A DNA stretch of 64,000 nucleotides from Spirochaetota bacterium (GCA_023398165.1 JAEWSQ010000007.1:124001-188000); one strand, 5' to 3'; shown: positions 43,497-52,553, counted from the stretch's first letter. The notes: generated from the letters alone by a model not told the origin. A program made the numbers and translations.

Positions 43497-44198
43497 ATGA
43501 GTGTACATATAGAAGCAAAGGCAGAAGACATAGCAGATACTGTTCTTTTACCGGGAGATCCCCTCAGGGCAAAATTTATTGCAGAAAACTATTTGGACAA
43601 TGCCGTGTGTTACAACAGGGTAAGAAATATGTTCGGATTCACGGGAACATATAAGGGAAGGAGAATATCGGTACAGGGAACAGGAATGGGACAGCCGTCA
43701 ATATCAATTTATGTTAATGAATTATTTTCTTCATACAATGTTGCAACAGCAATACGCATCGGAACCTGCGGTGCGGTACACGAAACCACTAAAGTAAGGG
43801 ATGTAATTCTTGCTCAAAGTGCATGCAGCGATTCTGCAAATCTAACGCAGCGTTTCGGTCATCTGCATTATGCCCCCTCGGCAGATTTCATCCTTCTTAA
43901 CAAGGCATATGAGACTGCAAAAAAATTAAATATCCCCGTCATCTGCGGTTCGGTAGCCTCTACCGATTTGTTTTATGATGAAAAAGAAACATGGAAGCTG
44001 TGGGCAAAGTACGGCGTGCTTGCAATGGAAATGGAATGCGCGGAGCTGTACACGCTTGCAGCTAAATACGGAAGGAAGGCTCTTTCCATACTGACTGTCT
44101 CCGACCACATAGCAACAGGAGTAAGCACGAGTGCGGAAGAAAGACAGACAAGTTTTTCACAAATGATGGAACTTGCATTGGAAACTGTAAAGCAGTAG
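43497..44198 (+). CDS. deoD: Purine nucleoside phosphorylase DeoD
   Basis: The 233-residue protein matches the hexameric bacterial DeoD type: 'VLLPGDPLRAKFIAENYL', 'GTGMGQPSISIYVNEL', 'RIGTCGAVH' and 'MEMECAELYTLAAKYGRKALSILTVSDH' with the catalytic Asp. It splits purine nucleosides with phosphate to base and ribose 1-phosphate. GGAGGT lies directly upstream of the ATG at 43497; an in-frame ATG at 43446 would bury this site inside the coding region. It is divergent from nfeD and convergent with the chemotaxis receptor gene. Confidence 0.95.
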   Translation: MSVHIEAKAEDIADTVLLPGDPLRAKFIAENYLDNAVCYNRVRNMFGFTGTYKGRRISVQGTGMGQPSISIYVNELFSSYNVATAIRIGTCGAVHETTKVRDVILAQSACSDSANLTQRFGHLHYAPSADFILLNKAYETAKKLNIPVICGSVASTDLFYDEKETWKLWAKYGVLAMEMECAELYTLAAKYGRKALSILTVSDHIATGVSTSAEERQTSFSQMMELALETVKQ

Positions 44199-44229
44199 AA
44201 CAAATATATCTGAGCTTGTTTTTGCAGGA

Positions 44230-45870
44230 TTATTTTTGCACCGAATCAAGAGATGAAGATATTATTTTCGTAACTTCGGCGCTCTTCTTGGCTTCCTGCT
44301 GAACGCTTGAAAGCGCTATTTTTATGTTTGTCAATAATCCGTCAAGCGATTGAACTCTGGTTTCCAGAGTGGAAGCGAATTCCGATATATTTTTAATGGC
44401 ATCGCTCTGTTCTGTTATCTCTGTGACAGTATCTTCAACAAGATCTCCTGTAGTTCTTGATTCATCGACAATGTCCTGTATAGCCTTCATGACTTCGCGG
44501 GTTCCGACATCCATTTCTGTAACACCTGAGAGAATTTCTTCAATTGCGAGAATTGTGTTTTTAAATTCCTCTGTACTGTGTTCAACATAGTTTTTAAAAT
44601 CTGATGTAGACGAAGATGCCGAACTTACAACTTTACTGTTATTTTTAAGTACCTCTGATATTTGCCCTGCATTTTTTGCTGTTTCTTCGGAAAGCTTTCG
44701 TATTTCCTGTGCAATGACCCCGAACCCCTTACCGAAAGAACCGGCATGAGCTGCTTCAATTGATGCATTCATTGCCAGTAGACTTGTCTGACTTGCAATA
44801 TTATCAACTGTGTTTACAAAACCATGGATTCCATCAGAATACTTTTGAACATTGGAAACTTCCTCAAAAAGCTTATGTATGAGGTGAATTTGCGCATCAA
44901 GTGAAGTAATTACTTCATTCATGGAGGTTTTACGTTTCTGGGCAATTTCGTTTATATTTGTCAGGTTCGCAGATATTTGGGCAATGGCAGCTGAAGTCTG
45001 AGTAATTGCAGTATTCTGGCTGTGAACACTGTTCTTCATATTGTTTACCTGCTTAAGAACCTGTGTGCTGGAATCTTTAATAGTTTCGGTTTCCGAGGTA
45101 AGGTTTGATGCTTCAGTTACAAGATAACGGTATAAATCTCCTATCTGGGAAACATCACTGTTGGCTTTAACGGTATACGCTGATAAATTATTGCCAATAT
45201 CGAACCCTTTTTTTGCTTGTTCAAGAACTCCTGACATTTTTTCAACGGCCTCATTGGCTTTGTTTGCAGCATATTCAGCGTTAATAATTAATGTATTATC
45301 CATTTTGTAGAGAAATAGAATAATGAGATTTACTACAATGAGAATTAAAAATCCTGTTACTACCGATATTATTGCGTCTACACGGTTTATGAGTACATAT
45401 CCGGGTACAAAGATAAAGCAGCTTAGTGCGAACGCAGCAACTGAAAAAATAAAAAAGAAAACGAGCTGCCGCTTGTTTAATGAAACAGCCTGATTTGCTG
45501 TTGTTAATCCTGTAATCCAAAAAACTCCTTCATACAGATGGAGAGGATTTGATGTATCTCCCACAAAAAAGGCCATACCGATGCAAACTATGAGAAATCC
45601 TATTGTATCAAGCATCGCTCCCGTAACCGGACTTTTATATTTTATCAGGATAGTGGAAGAAACATATATTGCGATTGTAAAGAGCGCAAATAAAAGAGTG
45701 GCATAGTCTTTTTTAAAGAATTCTACAAAAACAAGAAGAAAAGAACTGCATATGAGCAGTAAATTAATGGTAATTACAAAGGGAAGCTGAGTAATTACCC
45801 TGATGTCTTGTTTGTCTAAAATTTCCTCATTTGGCATAAATAAAGAGACAAGTTTATTAACCTCTGTCAT
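44230..45870 (-). CDS. Methyl-accepting chemotaxis protein with multi-helix membrane region
   Basis: The 546-residue protein has about six N-terminal hydrophobic helices (25-195) and no large periplasmic domain or HAMP motif. The C-terminal signalling domain is clear from the hairpin tip block 'IASQTSLLAMNASIEAAHAGSFGKGFGVIAQEIRKLSEETAKNA' spread over about 360-402. It should signal to CheW/CheA and control flagellar rotation. The sensing region is all membrane-embedded, so it may sense membrane state or a hydrophobic ligand. GTAGGAGT precedes the ATG. It lies 37 bases after the dehydrogenase gene in the same direction. Confidence 0.93.
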   Translation of the reverse strand: MTEVNKLVSLFMPNEEILDKQDIRVITQLPFVITINLLLICSSFLLVFVEFFKKDYATLLFALFTIAIYVSSTILIKYKSPVTGAMLDTIGFLIVCIGMAFFVGDTSNPLHLYEGVFWITGLTTANQAVSLNKRQLVFFFIFSVAAFALSCFIFVPGYVLINRVDAIISVVTGFLILIVVNLIILFLYKMDNTLIINAEYAANKANEAVEKMSGVLEQAKKGFDIGNNLSAYTVKANSDVSQIGDLYRYLVTEASNLTSETETIKDSSTQVLKQVNNMKNSVHSQNTAITQTSAAIAQISANLTNINEIAQKRKTSMNEVITSLDAQIHLIHKLFEEVSNVQKYSDGIHGFVNTVDNIASQTSLLAMNASIEAAHAGSFGKGFGVIAQEIRKLSEETAKNAGQISEVLKNNSKVVSSASSSTSDFKNYVEHSTEEFKNTILAIEEILSGVTEMDVGTREVMKAIQDIVDESRTTGDLVEDTVTEITEQSDAIKNISEFASTLETRVQSLDGLLTNIKIALSSVQQEAKKSAEVTKIISSSLDSVQK

Positions 45871-45907
45871 TTTCGGACTCCTACTTTATTACATAGTTAC
45901 ACAACTA

Positions 45908-46861
45908 TTATATCACGTTCTGAGTCTTTTTACTGATAAAGGATGAAAGATTCTGCTCGACTGCCTGCATCAGTCTGCTTCTTGTTTCAAAAGAAGCCCA
46001 AGCTATGTGGGGCGTGATGACCGCATTCGGAGCGCGGATGAGCGGATTCGATTCTTTCATGGGCTCTGCTGAAAGTACATCCGCAGCAAAACCCGCTATC
46101 TGCTTCTTTACAAGAGCTTTTTGTAAATCCTCCTCATGTATTAATCCGCCGCGGGCTGTATTAATAAGAAAAGCAGATTTCTTCATGAGTGAAAGGGTCT
46201 CCTTATTTATAAGCTCTGCAGTATCTGAGGTAAGAGGGCAGTGAAGACTTATAAAATCGCTGTGTACAAAGAGATCTTCTTTTGAGCAGTATTCGACATT
46301 TGGAATATCAGAAACTGATTCTTTGCGCCTTGTGTGGCAGATAACCTTCATTCCGAATGCGTGCGCTATTAAGGCTGTTTTTTTACCGATAGCGCCGAAT
46401 CCGAAAATTCCAAGAGTCTTCCCCTCCAGTTCAAACAGCGGAGTTTTCCAATAGGTAAAATCAGGACACCGTACCCAGTCCCCGGCAAAGACACTGTCGC
46501 TGTGCTCTTTTACACGGTTTGTAAACCCTAAAATAAAGGCAAATACCTGCTGTGCGACGGCGGAGGTGCTATAACCCGGAACGTTTGTTACGGTAATGCC
46601 CCGTTCATGGGCAGAGGCAATATCAACAACATTGTAGCCTGTAGCATTAACACCTATATAGCGCAGATCCGGGCATGACCTCATGACTTCCTTTGTGATG
46701 GGAACCTTGTTTATGAGAATTGCTTCGGCATTTCCGATGCGTTCCACAGCCTGATGCGCTTCCGTTCTGTCAAAGACCGTATACGTTCCGTATTTTTCAA
46801 TCCATGACCAGCTCAGGTCTCCGGGATTCATTGCATATCCGTCGAGTACTATTATCTTCAT
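45908..46861 (-). CDS. D-2-hydroxyacid dehydrogenase (glycerate dehydrogenase-like)
   Basis: The 317-residue protein has the two-domain fold of this family: the NAD-binding motif 'LGIFGFGAIGKKTALIAHAFGM' (about 147-168), catalytic Arg in 'NTARGGLIHE', the Glu region and the final His in 'TPHIAWASFETR'. It reduces a 2-oxoacid such as hydroxypyruvate or glyoxylate with NAD(P)H; the substrate cannot be read. The frame extends upstream to 46939, but the ATG at 46861 (MKIIVLDGYAMNPGDL) matches family starts. TATACT ends seven bases before it, and no Shine-Dalgarno site is present. Confidence 0.9.
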   Translation of the reverse strand: MKIIVLDGYAMNPGDLSWSWIEKYGTYTVFDRTEAHQAVERIGNAEAILINKVPITKEVMRSCPDLRYIGVNATGYNVVDIASAHERGITVTNVPGYSTSAVAQQVFAFILGFTNRVKEHSDSVFAGDWVRCPDFTYWKTPLFELEGKTLGIFGFGAIGKKTALIAHAFGMKVICHTRRKESVSDIPNVEYCSKEDLFVHSDFISLHCPLTSDTAELINKETLSLMKKSAFLINTARGGLIHEEDLQKALVKKQIAGFAADVLSAEPMKESNPLIRAPNAVITPHIAWASFETRSRLMQAVEQNLSSFISKKTQNVI

Positions 46862-46868
46862 AATCAAC

Positions 46869-46897
46869 AGTATAGGTAATAAATTTAAAATTGTGAA
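46869..46897 (-). promoter_or_regulatory. Promoter TTCACA-N17-TATACT, leaderless type
   Basis: The minus-strand -35 (46897-46892) matches consensus at 5 of 6, and the -10 (46874-46869) ends seven bases before the ATG at 46861. Confidence 0.55.
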
Positions 46898-47018
46898 GCG
46901 GAAAATAAGGCTCTGCGCAACTGAGCGTGTGATTGACAAATAAGGAGTATCAAACTATCATCAAAAAAAAGAACCGAAAGCCGGCAGAAGCCGGACAACA
47001 CACATAAAAGGAATAATC

Positions 47019-47930
47019 ATGAAACCAACCTTGGTAGTATTAGCAGCCGGTATGGGAAGCCGCTACGGCGGGGTAAAACAGATAGACGGCGTGGGACTTC
47101 ACAATGAAACCCTCTTGGACTATGCAACGTATGATGCAGTGAAAAGCGGATTTGGAAAAGTAGTATACATCATTAGAAAAGATATTGAAGCCGATTTCAG
47201 GGAACGCCTTTTTGACCGGGTTTCAAAAAACTGCAATGCTGATTACGTTTTCCAGCAGCTTGATTCACTTCTTACCGCAGAGCAGATTGCACAGTCTGCG
47301 CTCAGAAAAAAGCCCTGGGGTACCATTCATGCGGTGTTATGCGCTGAAAAAGAAGTTAAAGAGCCGTTTGCCGTAATTAACGCCGATGATTACTACGGAC
47401 GCGATGCTTTTAAAACCATGGCTGGGCATTTAGAGGCAAGCGCTGAAAACAGCATAGAACACGCTATGGTCGGCTATGTGCTAGGAAATACCATGAGTAA
47501 ATCGGGCACCGTATCGCGTGCTGTCTGTACGGTAAAAGACGGCTACCTTGTTTCCCTTCGTGAAAATACAAAGATCGGTTATGAAGGAACGAAAATCATA
47601 AGCGAACTTGACGGACAGAAAATAGAAATGACCGGAAAAGAATGGGTTTCGATGAATTTCTTCGGATTTACCCAAAAGGCCTTCGGCGGATTCCATGCAT
47701 ACTTTGATGATTTTATGAAACAGAGCATTACCAGTGACAAAGCCGAGGTGTATTTACCCGAAGGTGCAAGCCGCATCATTACTTCAGGGCAGGGTACAAT
47801 GAAATTCTACAGCTCCACGGAAAAGTGGTTCGGCATGACGTATCCTGAAGATAGAGCCATTGTAAAAAATGAAATTGCTGCAAAAATTTCCCAGAAATAC
47901 TATCCCGAACAATTGTGGGAGAAAAAGTAA
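47019..47930 (+). CDS. Sugar-phosphate nucleotidyltransferase family protein
   Basis: The 303-residue protein has the NTP-transferase fold. The N-terminal 'LVVLAAGMGSRYGGVKQ' carries the GxGxR...K nucleotide-binding motif, and 'FAVINADDYYG' holds the metal-binding Asp. It should activate a sugar phosphate to a nucleotide sugar. It is co-directional with and two bases upstream of the mannose-6-phosphate isomerase gene, which suggests a role in mannose or related nucleotide-sugar metabolism, but the substrate is not fixed. AAGGA precedes the ATG. Confidence 0.88.
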   Translation: MKPTLVVLAAGMGSRYGGVKQIDGVGLHNETLLDYATYDAVKSGFGKVVYIIRKDIEADFRERLFDRVSKNCNADYVFQQLDSLLTAEQIAQSALRKKPWGTIHAVLCAEKEVKEPFAVINADDYYGRDAFKTMAGHLEASAENSIEHAMVGYVLGNTMSKSGTVSRAVCTVKDGYLVSLRENTKIGYEGTKIISELDGQKIEMTGKEWVSMNFFGFTQKAFGGFHAYFDDFMKQSITSDKAEVYLPEGASRIITSGQGTMKFYSSTEKWFGMTYPEDRAIVKNEIAAKISQKYYPEQLWEKK

Positions 47931-47932
47931 GG

Positions 47933-48775
47933 ATGTTTAAGACAAAGCCCTTTGTTTCAGAGAAGGTCTGGGGGTATGAAAGATGGATTGTATCGACTCA
48001 TGAGGCAGGACAATCCCGTGCAGATGAACAGACAGAATTTATAGGCGGCAAGGAATTATCCCGTATAGCCGGAAAGGATTATCCTCTTTTAGTAAAGATA
48101 ATTCAGGCTGATGATACTTTGTCGGTACAGGTCCATCCGGATGATGAATATGCATTGAAAAACGAAAACACCTCCGGTAAAACGGAATGCTGGTATGTGC
48201 TCGATGCAGTCGAGGGCGCAACACTGATATGCGGTCTCAACGCTGATTATACAAAAGAGGAGCTTCATAAGGCAATTCATGATGGAACACTTGAAGCCTG
48301 CCTCAACTATATTCCTGTTCAAAAAGGCGATTTCATGTATATTCCTGCAGGCACTGTTCATGCAATTCAGGGAGGGCTGCGTCTTCTCGAAGTTCAGGAG
48401 CCCAGCGATATTACCTACCGTCTGTATGATTGGGGCCGTCCGAGGGAAATCCACATTGAAAAAGGCGTTGAAGTCACAAAAAACATTCAAAGCCGTGCGG
48501 AAAAGCCTTTTTCGGGTCTTTTCTCATGTCAATATTTTACCCTTGAAAAACAAATAATCCCCGGGCGGGGCACTATTGTGTTTACTCTTGATGAAGAAAA
48601 ACTGACACCTGCTCAAGAAACAGACTGGGTCTGTTTTTTTGTACTCGAAGGGGAAGGATTGTGTTCCTCAAACACCGGGGAAAAGTTCTTCGTTAAAAAA
48701 GAAGATACTGTAATGGTGCATCTCGGGGAAAAAATCAGCGTAGAGGGAAATATTTCTATAATGAAGATTTACTAA
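47933..48775 (+). CDS. manA: Mannose-6-phosphate isomerase, class I
   Basis: The 280-residue cupin enzyme has the zinc-site residues of type I phosphomannose isomerase: 'SVQVHPDDEYA' (Gln and His), 'KTECWYVLDA' (Glu) and 'IPAGTVHAIQGG' (His). It interconverts mannose 6-phosphate and fructose 6-phosphate. The protein is of the short (about 300-residue) bacterial kind. The frame also contains a GTG at 47915 inside the preceding gene; the ATG at 47933, two bases after that gene's stop, is preferred, with GGGAG about 11 bases upstream. Confidence 0.93.
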   Translation: MFKTKPFVSEKVWGYERWIVSTHEAGQSRADEQTEFIGGKELSRIAGKDYPLLVKIIQADDTLSVQVHPDDEYALKNENTSGKTECWYVLDAVEGATLICGLNADYTKEELHKAIHDGTLEACLNYIPVQKGDFMYIPAGTVHAIQGGLRLLEVQEPSDITYRLYDWGRPREIHIEKGVEVTKNIQSRAEKPFSGLFSCQYFTLEKQIIPGRGTIVFTLDEEKLTPAQETDWVCFFVLEGEGLCSSNTGEKFFVKKEDTVMVHLGEKISVEGNISIMKIY

Positions 48776-48788
48776 GGTGCCTGTTATA

Positions 48789-48834
48789 AAAAAAAAGCCT
48801 GCTTTTCCGCTTTGGAAAGGCAGGCTTTTTTTTT
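48789..48834. terminator. Bidirectional terminator
   Basis: AAAGCCTGC and GCAGGCTTT arms with inner TTTCC/GGAAA pairing lie between an A-run and a T9 run. It ends manA and the convergent EF-G-like gene, whose stop lies within the T-run. Confidence 0.9.
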
Positions 48835-50926
48835 ACTCATCTTGGGCAATTTCGACCATAAATTCTTTAGCAGCTGCCACAACATCATCGGCAATTTTAC
48901 CGGATATAGGATCGTAGTGATCAAAGGTTGTTTCAAAACTGCCTGTACCGCTCGTCATAGAACGAAGGTCAATTGCATATTTTAAAAGCTCAGACTGGGG
49001 AGCCTGTGCCCGAATTTCTTCTATTCCGCCTCCAAGAGGACTCTGCCCGAGAATGCGGCCGCGTTTAGATGAAAGATCAGACATAATGTCGCCAAGGTAT
49101 TTTGATTCAACCCAGACAGTAATATTCATAATAGGCTCAAGAAGAATGGGACCCGCACTTCTCATCGCATCTTTAAAAGCATTGCGTGATGCAAGTTTAA
49201 ACGCCATTTCAGACGAATCTACAGGATGTTCCTTGCCGTCAAGAACGGTAACACCAACATCGACTACCGGGTAGCCTGCAAGAACTCCGTGTTCCATTGC
49301 TTCTTTGACACCTTTTTCAACCCCGGGTATGTAGCTTTTTGATATTGCACCGCCGAAAACCGCATTTGTAAATGAATAATTTGCACCCCTGTCCAGTGCT
49401 TCAACAGAAAGAACAACGCGTCCGTATTGTCCATGACCTCCTGACTGCTTCTTATGCGTATATTCGGCCTGGGCTTTTCTCTGCACTGTTTCGCGGTATG
49501 CAACACGCGGAACAGTGGTTGTTACCGTTAATTTTGCCTGTGTGCGTATTTTACTGAGAAGAATATTCAGCTGAAGTTCTCCCATTCCCGACAGTACATT
49601 CTGCTTGGTTTCACCGTTGTACTGATACGAAATTGTTCTGTCTTCTTCTGCAAACCGGGCTAAAAGTTCGCTCATCTTGTCCTCTTCTTTTTTATCCTTT
49701 GCAGATACTGCCATTGAATAGACCGGATCAGGATGCCTCAGCCTTACGAAGGGCAAAGCGGAGGGAGAAGAAGAGAGTGTGTCGCTCGTTTTTGCCGCAG
49801 GAAGTTTAGCTGCAATACCGATGTCGCCTGCGCATAGTTTCTTTACTTCTTCAAGTTTTTTACCGGTACAGCGGTAGAGCTTGCCGACCTTTTCTTTCTT
49901 GCCTTCGGCGCTTATATTGAAAACTTCTGCATCAGATGATAATGAACCTGTTATGACCTTCAGGTATGAAAGACGACCTGAAAACTGATCGCTCGATGTT
50001 TTAACGATGACAGATCTCATGTCTCCTTCTTCAGCAATTTTGACCGCCGAAGTGTCGCCGTTGGCATCGACAGCAGTTTCAATTGCATCCAATGGAGAAG
50101 GGGCAATATCAGCTATAAAATCGAGAACAGATGCAAGACCGCAGTTTTTAACCGTGCTACCGGCAAAAGTCGGAACGATTCTGTTGTTTATGAAAGCAAT
50201 TTTTAAGCCCGTAATAATTTCGGAGGATGACAGTTCACCCTCATCGATGAATTTTACCAGAAGATCCTCATCACCTTCAGCCGCAGCGCCTGAAAGAACC
50301 GCAAGAGCATCGGAATAAGCTGCTTTATATGAAGCGGGAATATCGGCTTCTTTTTCTTTTTCACCCGGTGCCGGGACGAAAAACGCTTTACCCTTAATAA
50401 CATCTATAACACCTTTAAAATCGGAACCCTTGCCCATGGGAATGGTTACCGGACAGGCTTCCACAGAAAATTTATCGTGAATATCTTTGGGAATAGAATC
50501 TGCAATTGAACGCTCTTCTTCGCAGCGGTTAATGAACACGATGCGCGGTTTATTCCGCCGGTCAAGATCCCTCCATAGTTTAATGGTTTCGATCTGAACA
50601 CCGCTTCTTCCGTCCACAAGCATGAGTGCCATTTCCGAGGATCTGAAAGCCGAGATTACTTCTCCAATAAAGTCTGAAGAACCGGGAGTATCCCATATGT
50701 TGATGTTTTTATCTTTCCAGCTGATATGCGATAAGGACGCATAAATTGATATTTTATGCTCAATTTCCTCGGGCGAATTATCGCTGACTGTTTTTCCTGA
50801 GTCTGTTGTTTCCGGCTTTGGAATTGCTCCCCCTATGTATAAAAGCTGTTCAAGTAAGGTTGTTTTCCCGGTTTGACCGTGACCCGCAATTGAAATATTC
50901 CGTATCTGGCTCGTGTTAAAATCCAT
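48833..50926 (-). CDS. EF-G-like translational GTPase with altered G motifs
   Basis: The 697-residue protein has all five EF-G domains, including the domain IV block 'KKQSGGHGQYGRV' and 'PIMNITVWVESKYLGDIMSDLSSKRGRI'. The nucleotide motifs differ from canonical EF-G. G1 is GHGQTGKTT. G3 is DTPGSSDF, with Ser83 where EF-G has its catalytic His. G4 is NRCE (133-136) instead of NKxD. This places it in the EF-G2/EF-G-like group, which is usually a second copy with slow or altered GTP hydrolysis. It may serve ribosome rescue or stress translation; that is inference. AAGGAGC precedes the ATG. Confidence 0.88.
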   Translation of the reverse strand: MDFNTSQIRNISIAGHGQTGKTTLLEQLLYIGGAIPKPETTDSGKTVSDNSPEEIEHKISIYASLSHISWKDKNINIWDTPGSSDFIGEVISAFRSSEMALMLVDGRSGVQIETIKLWRDLDRRNKPRIVFINRCEEERSIADSIPKDIHDKFSVEACPVTIPMGKGSDFKGVIDVIKGKAFFVPAPGEKEKEADIPASYKAAYSDALAVLSGAAAEGDEDLLVKFIDEGELSSSEIITGLKIAFINNRIVPTFAGSTVKNCGLASVLDFIADIAPSPLDAIETAVDANGDTSAVKIAEEGDMRSVIVKTSSDQFSGRLSYLKVITGSLSSDAEVFNISAEGKKEKVGKLYRCTGKKLEEVKKLCAGDIGIAAKLPAAKTSDTLSSSPSALPFVRLRHPDPVYSMAVSAKDKKEEDKMSELLARFAEEDRTISYQYNGETKQNVLSGMGELQLNILLSKIRTQAKLTVTTTVPRVAYRETVQRKAQAEYTHKKQSGGHGQYGRVVLSVEALDRGANYSFTNAVFGGAISKSYIPGVEKGVKEAMEHGVLAGYPVVDVGVTVLDGKEHPVDSSEMAFKLASRNAFKDAMRSAGPILLEPIMNITVWVESKYLGDIMSDLSSKRGRILGQSPLGGGIEEIRAQAPQSELLKYAIDLRSMTSGTGSFETTFDHYDPISGKIADDVVAAAKEFMVEIAQDE

Positions 50927-50981
50927 TCAAAGCTCCTTTTTTTAGGTGAATTTCTTTTTGACAATTCCATGCCGTTGTTCC

Positions 50982-51011
50982 ATGATAGGGCTTGAATTCG
51001 CTTATTGTCAA
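50982..51011 (-). promoter_or_regulatory. EF-G-like gene promoter TTGACA-N18-TATCAT
   Basis: The minus-strand -35 is perfect (51011-51006) with the -10 at 50987-50982, giving a leader of about 50 bases. A second TTGACA on the plus strand near 50958 makes the region partly symmetrical. Confidence 0.55.
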
Positions 51012-51070
51012 GAAAAAAAAAGAGTTTAGAGAAAGAGGGAATGGTGAATTAAGAAAAGATGGTTTATCTT

Positions 51071-51877
51071 TTAGCCTCTGCTAAGGAGTTCACTAAAATT
51101 TTCCTCTGTAAAGAGATCGGCATCATTTGGGTTTTCAAGAAAAACAGTCACATCATCTTTTAGCTCATCAAAGGAAAGCATCTTCAGCATTGCATGTATG
51201 GAGCCCTTCCATCCAAGTTCAGGTTTGAAGTAATTTACTTCCCCCGGCTGAGAGAGGGCATCAGAAAGAAATGCGGAATCAGGAATTACAGGCGGAATAC
51301 GGCTTAAATACCACAGAAGATCGTACCAATCCCGTCCTTTTTGAAACGGACGTGTGAGGATATCTCGTATTTTACCCGCCATTAAGCAGGAAAGAGTATG
51401 GTGGCGAACTGCAAAAATCGTATGGCGGTTGACTATTTTCTTTTCTGTAATTGCCCCTTCAGGGGGCAGGGTATCAATTTCTATTTTAACTGCAATTTTT
51501 TGTTCCGGTCTTGCAGATAGTCCGCATTCGTGCAGCAGACCCGCAATTTTAATCCACCCTGTATGTACTGTTTTCCGGTCATTCCAGGTAATATCAGCAT
51601 TAAACCCTAAACGGCTAAAATCTCTTTTCATTTTAGTAAGCCAACTTACAGGATCATAGTTTTCATTACTTTCAAGGGAAAAATCCAAATCCTCAGAGAA
51701 GCGGGGCAGGGCAAAAAGAAAGCGCAAGGCTGTTCCGCCGACAAATGAAAGATTTTTAAATGCCCCCCCCTCATGAAGACTTCGTAAGGCGCATGCTTGT
51801 ATATATTCTCTCATGAGATTCTGTTTTTCTGCAGGATCTGCAGCATTGGAAACAATTGTAAGTAAGTCCTGTTTCAT
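51071..51877 (-). CDS. AbiEii-type nucleotidyltransferase toxin
   Basis: The 268-residue protein matches the AbiEii/AbiGii toxin family. The nucleotidyltransferase core is visible as 'FVGGTALRFLFALPRFSEDLDFSL' (about 45-68), with the GG and the DxD of the DNA polymerase-beta-like fold. A later block, 'GKIRDILTRPFQKGRDWYDLLWYL', fits the family's C-terminal half, with a conserved K...RDWYDL. In AbiE systems this protein halts growth upon phage attack or loss of the antitoxin. It overlaps the antitoxin gene by four bases. Confidence 0.85.
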   Translation of the reverse strand: MKQDLLTIVSNAADPAEKQNLMREYIQACALRSLHEGGAFKNLSFVGGTALRFLFALPRFSEDLDFSLESNENYDPVSWLTKMKRDFSRLGFNADITWNDRKTVHTGWIKIAGLLHECGLSARPEQKIAVKIEIDTLPPEGAITEKKIVNRHTIFAVRHHTLSCLMAGKIRDILTRPFQKGRDWYDLLWYLSRIPPVIPDSAFLSDALSQPGEVNYFKPELGWKGSIHAMLKMLSFDELKDDVTVFLENPNDADLFTEENFSELLSRG

Positions 51878-52515
51878 TGTATGTGAACCCCCTCATCATA
51901 CGAATCTGCATACATAATCCAGCCTGCAAGTGCTTTATTAATGGTTTTTGAGTTAAAACTCCGGGCTAGACAGTTAAGCCGGTCAATACTTATTTCTTCA
52001 GGATTAAATCTCATGGATTCCATTCTTTCCGGACTCCAGTTCCCGCCTTCGAGATACCAAAAATCAAGAAGAGCCTGCTCTTTTTCTGCTATCTTGATTT
52101 TCTCTCCGGATATTACCTGTGTAATTGTACCTTTACCTTCTGAATCTGATATTGTCCTATACGTAAAACTCCCCCATTTGTTGGTAAAGCTCCGTGTGGG
52201 ACGGGTTGAAACGCTCGTGTAGACGACAACTTTTTCGGGGATTATTCCATACCAGCCAAGCGCCCACCTCTCGGAAAGGTATGACGGCTGGTACAGAAGA
52301 TTTGCAATTTGAGGAGCTGATAACTGCTTTTTGCAGTAATGATCTGCAAATGTGTATAAGCCCCTTCTGAGGCTTTCCAGTTTTCCTTCTTTCATGAAAC
52401 GATACAGCGATGTCTTAACCGAAGACGGCTTTTCTTCTTCAAAAAAGAGGGAAACAGTATTGTAATCGAACACAGAGTGTTCATAGAATGCAGAAAGAAG
52501 GCTTTCGAACTTCAT
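51874..52515 (-). CDS. AbiEi-type antitoxin and autorepressor
   Basis: The 213-residue protein has an N-terminal winged helix-turn-helix region ('VKTSLYRFMKEGKLESLRRGLYTF', about 33-56) followed by the AbiEi C-terminal region ('ANLLYQPSYLSERWALGWYGI', 'TSVSTRPTRSFTNKWGSFTYR'). AbiEi proteins neutralise AbiEii without stable binding in type IV toxin-antitoxin systems and repress their own promoter through inverted repeats. A perfect 14-bp palindrome lies directly before the start codon. There is no Shine-Dalgarno site. Confidence 0.85.
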   Translation of the reverse strand: MKFESLLSAFYEHSVFDYNTVSLFFEEEKPSSVKTSLYRFMKEGKLESLRRGLYTFADHYCKKQLSAPQIANLLYQPSYLSERWALGWYGIIPEKVVVYTSVSTRPTRSFTNKWGSFTYRTISDSEGKGTITQVISGEKIKIAEKEQALLDFWYLEGGNWSPERMESMRFNPEEISIDRLNCLARSFNSKTINKALAGWIMYADSYDEGVHIQ

Positions 52516-52553
52516 ATTTACAATAATAGCATAATTTGTCTATTATTGTAAAT
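52516..52553 (-). promoter_or_regulatory. abiE promoter with overlapping 14-bp palindromic operator
   Basis: ATTTACAATAATAG (52516-52529) and its exact reverse complement (52540-52553) flank a 10-base spacer. On the minus strand the same bases hold TTTACA-N18-TATTAT, with the -10 ending seven bases before the ATG. One palindrome arm covers each promoter box, as expected for AbiEi autorepression. Confidence 0.75.
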
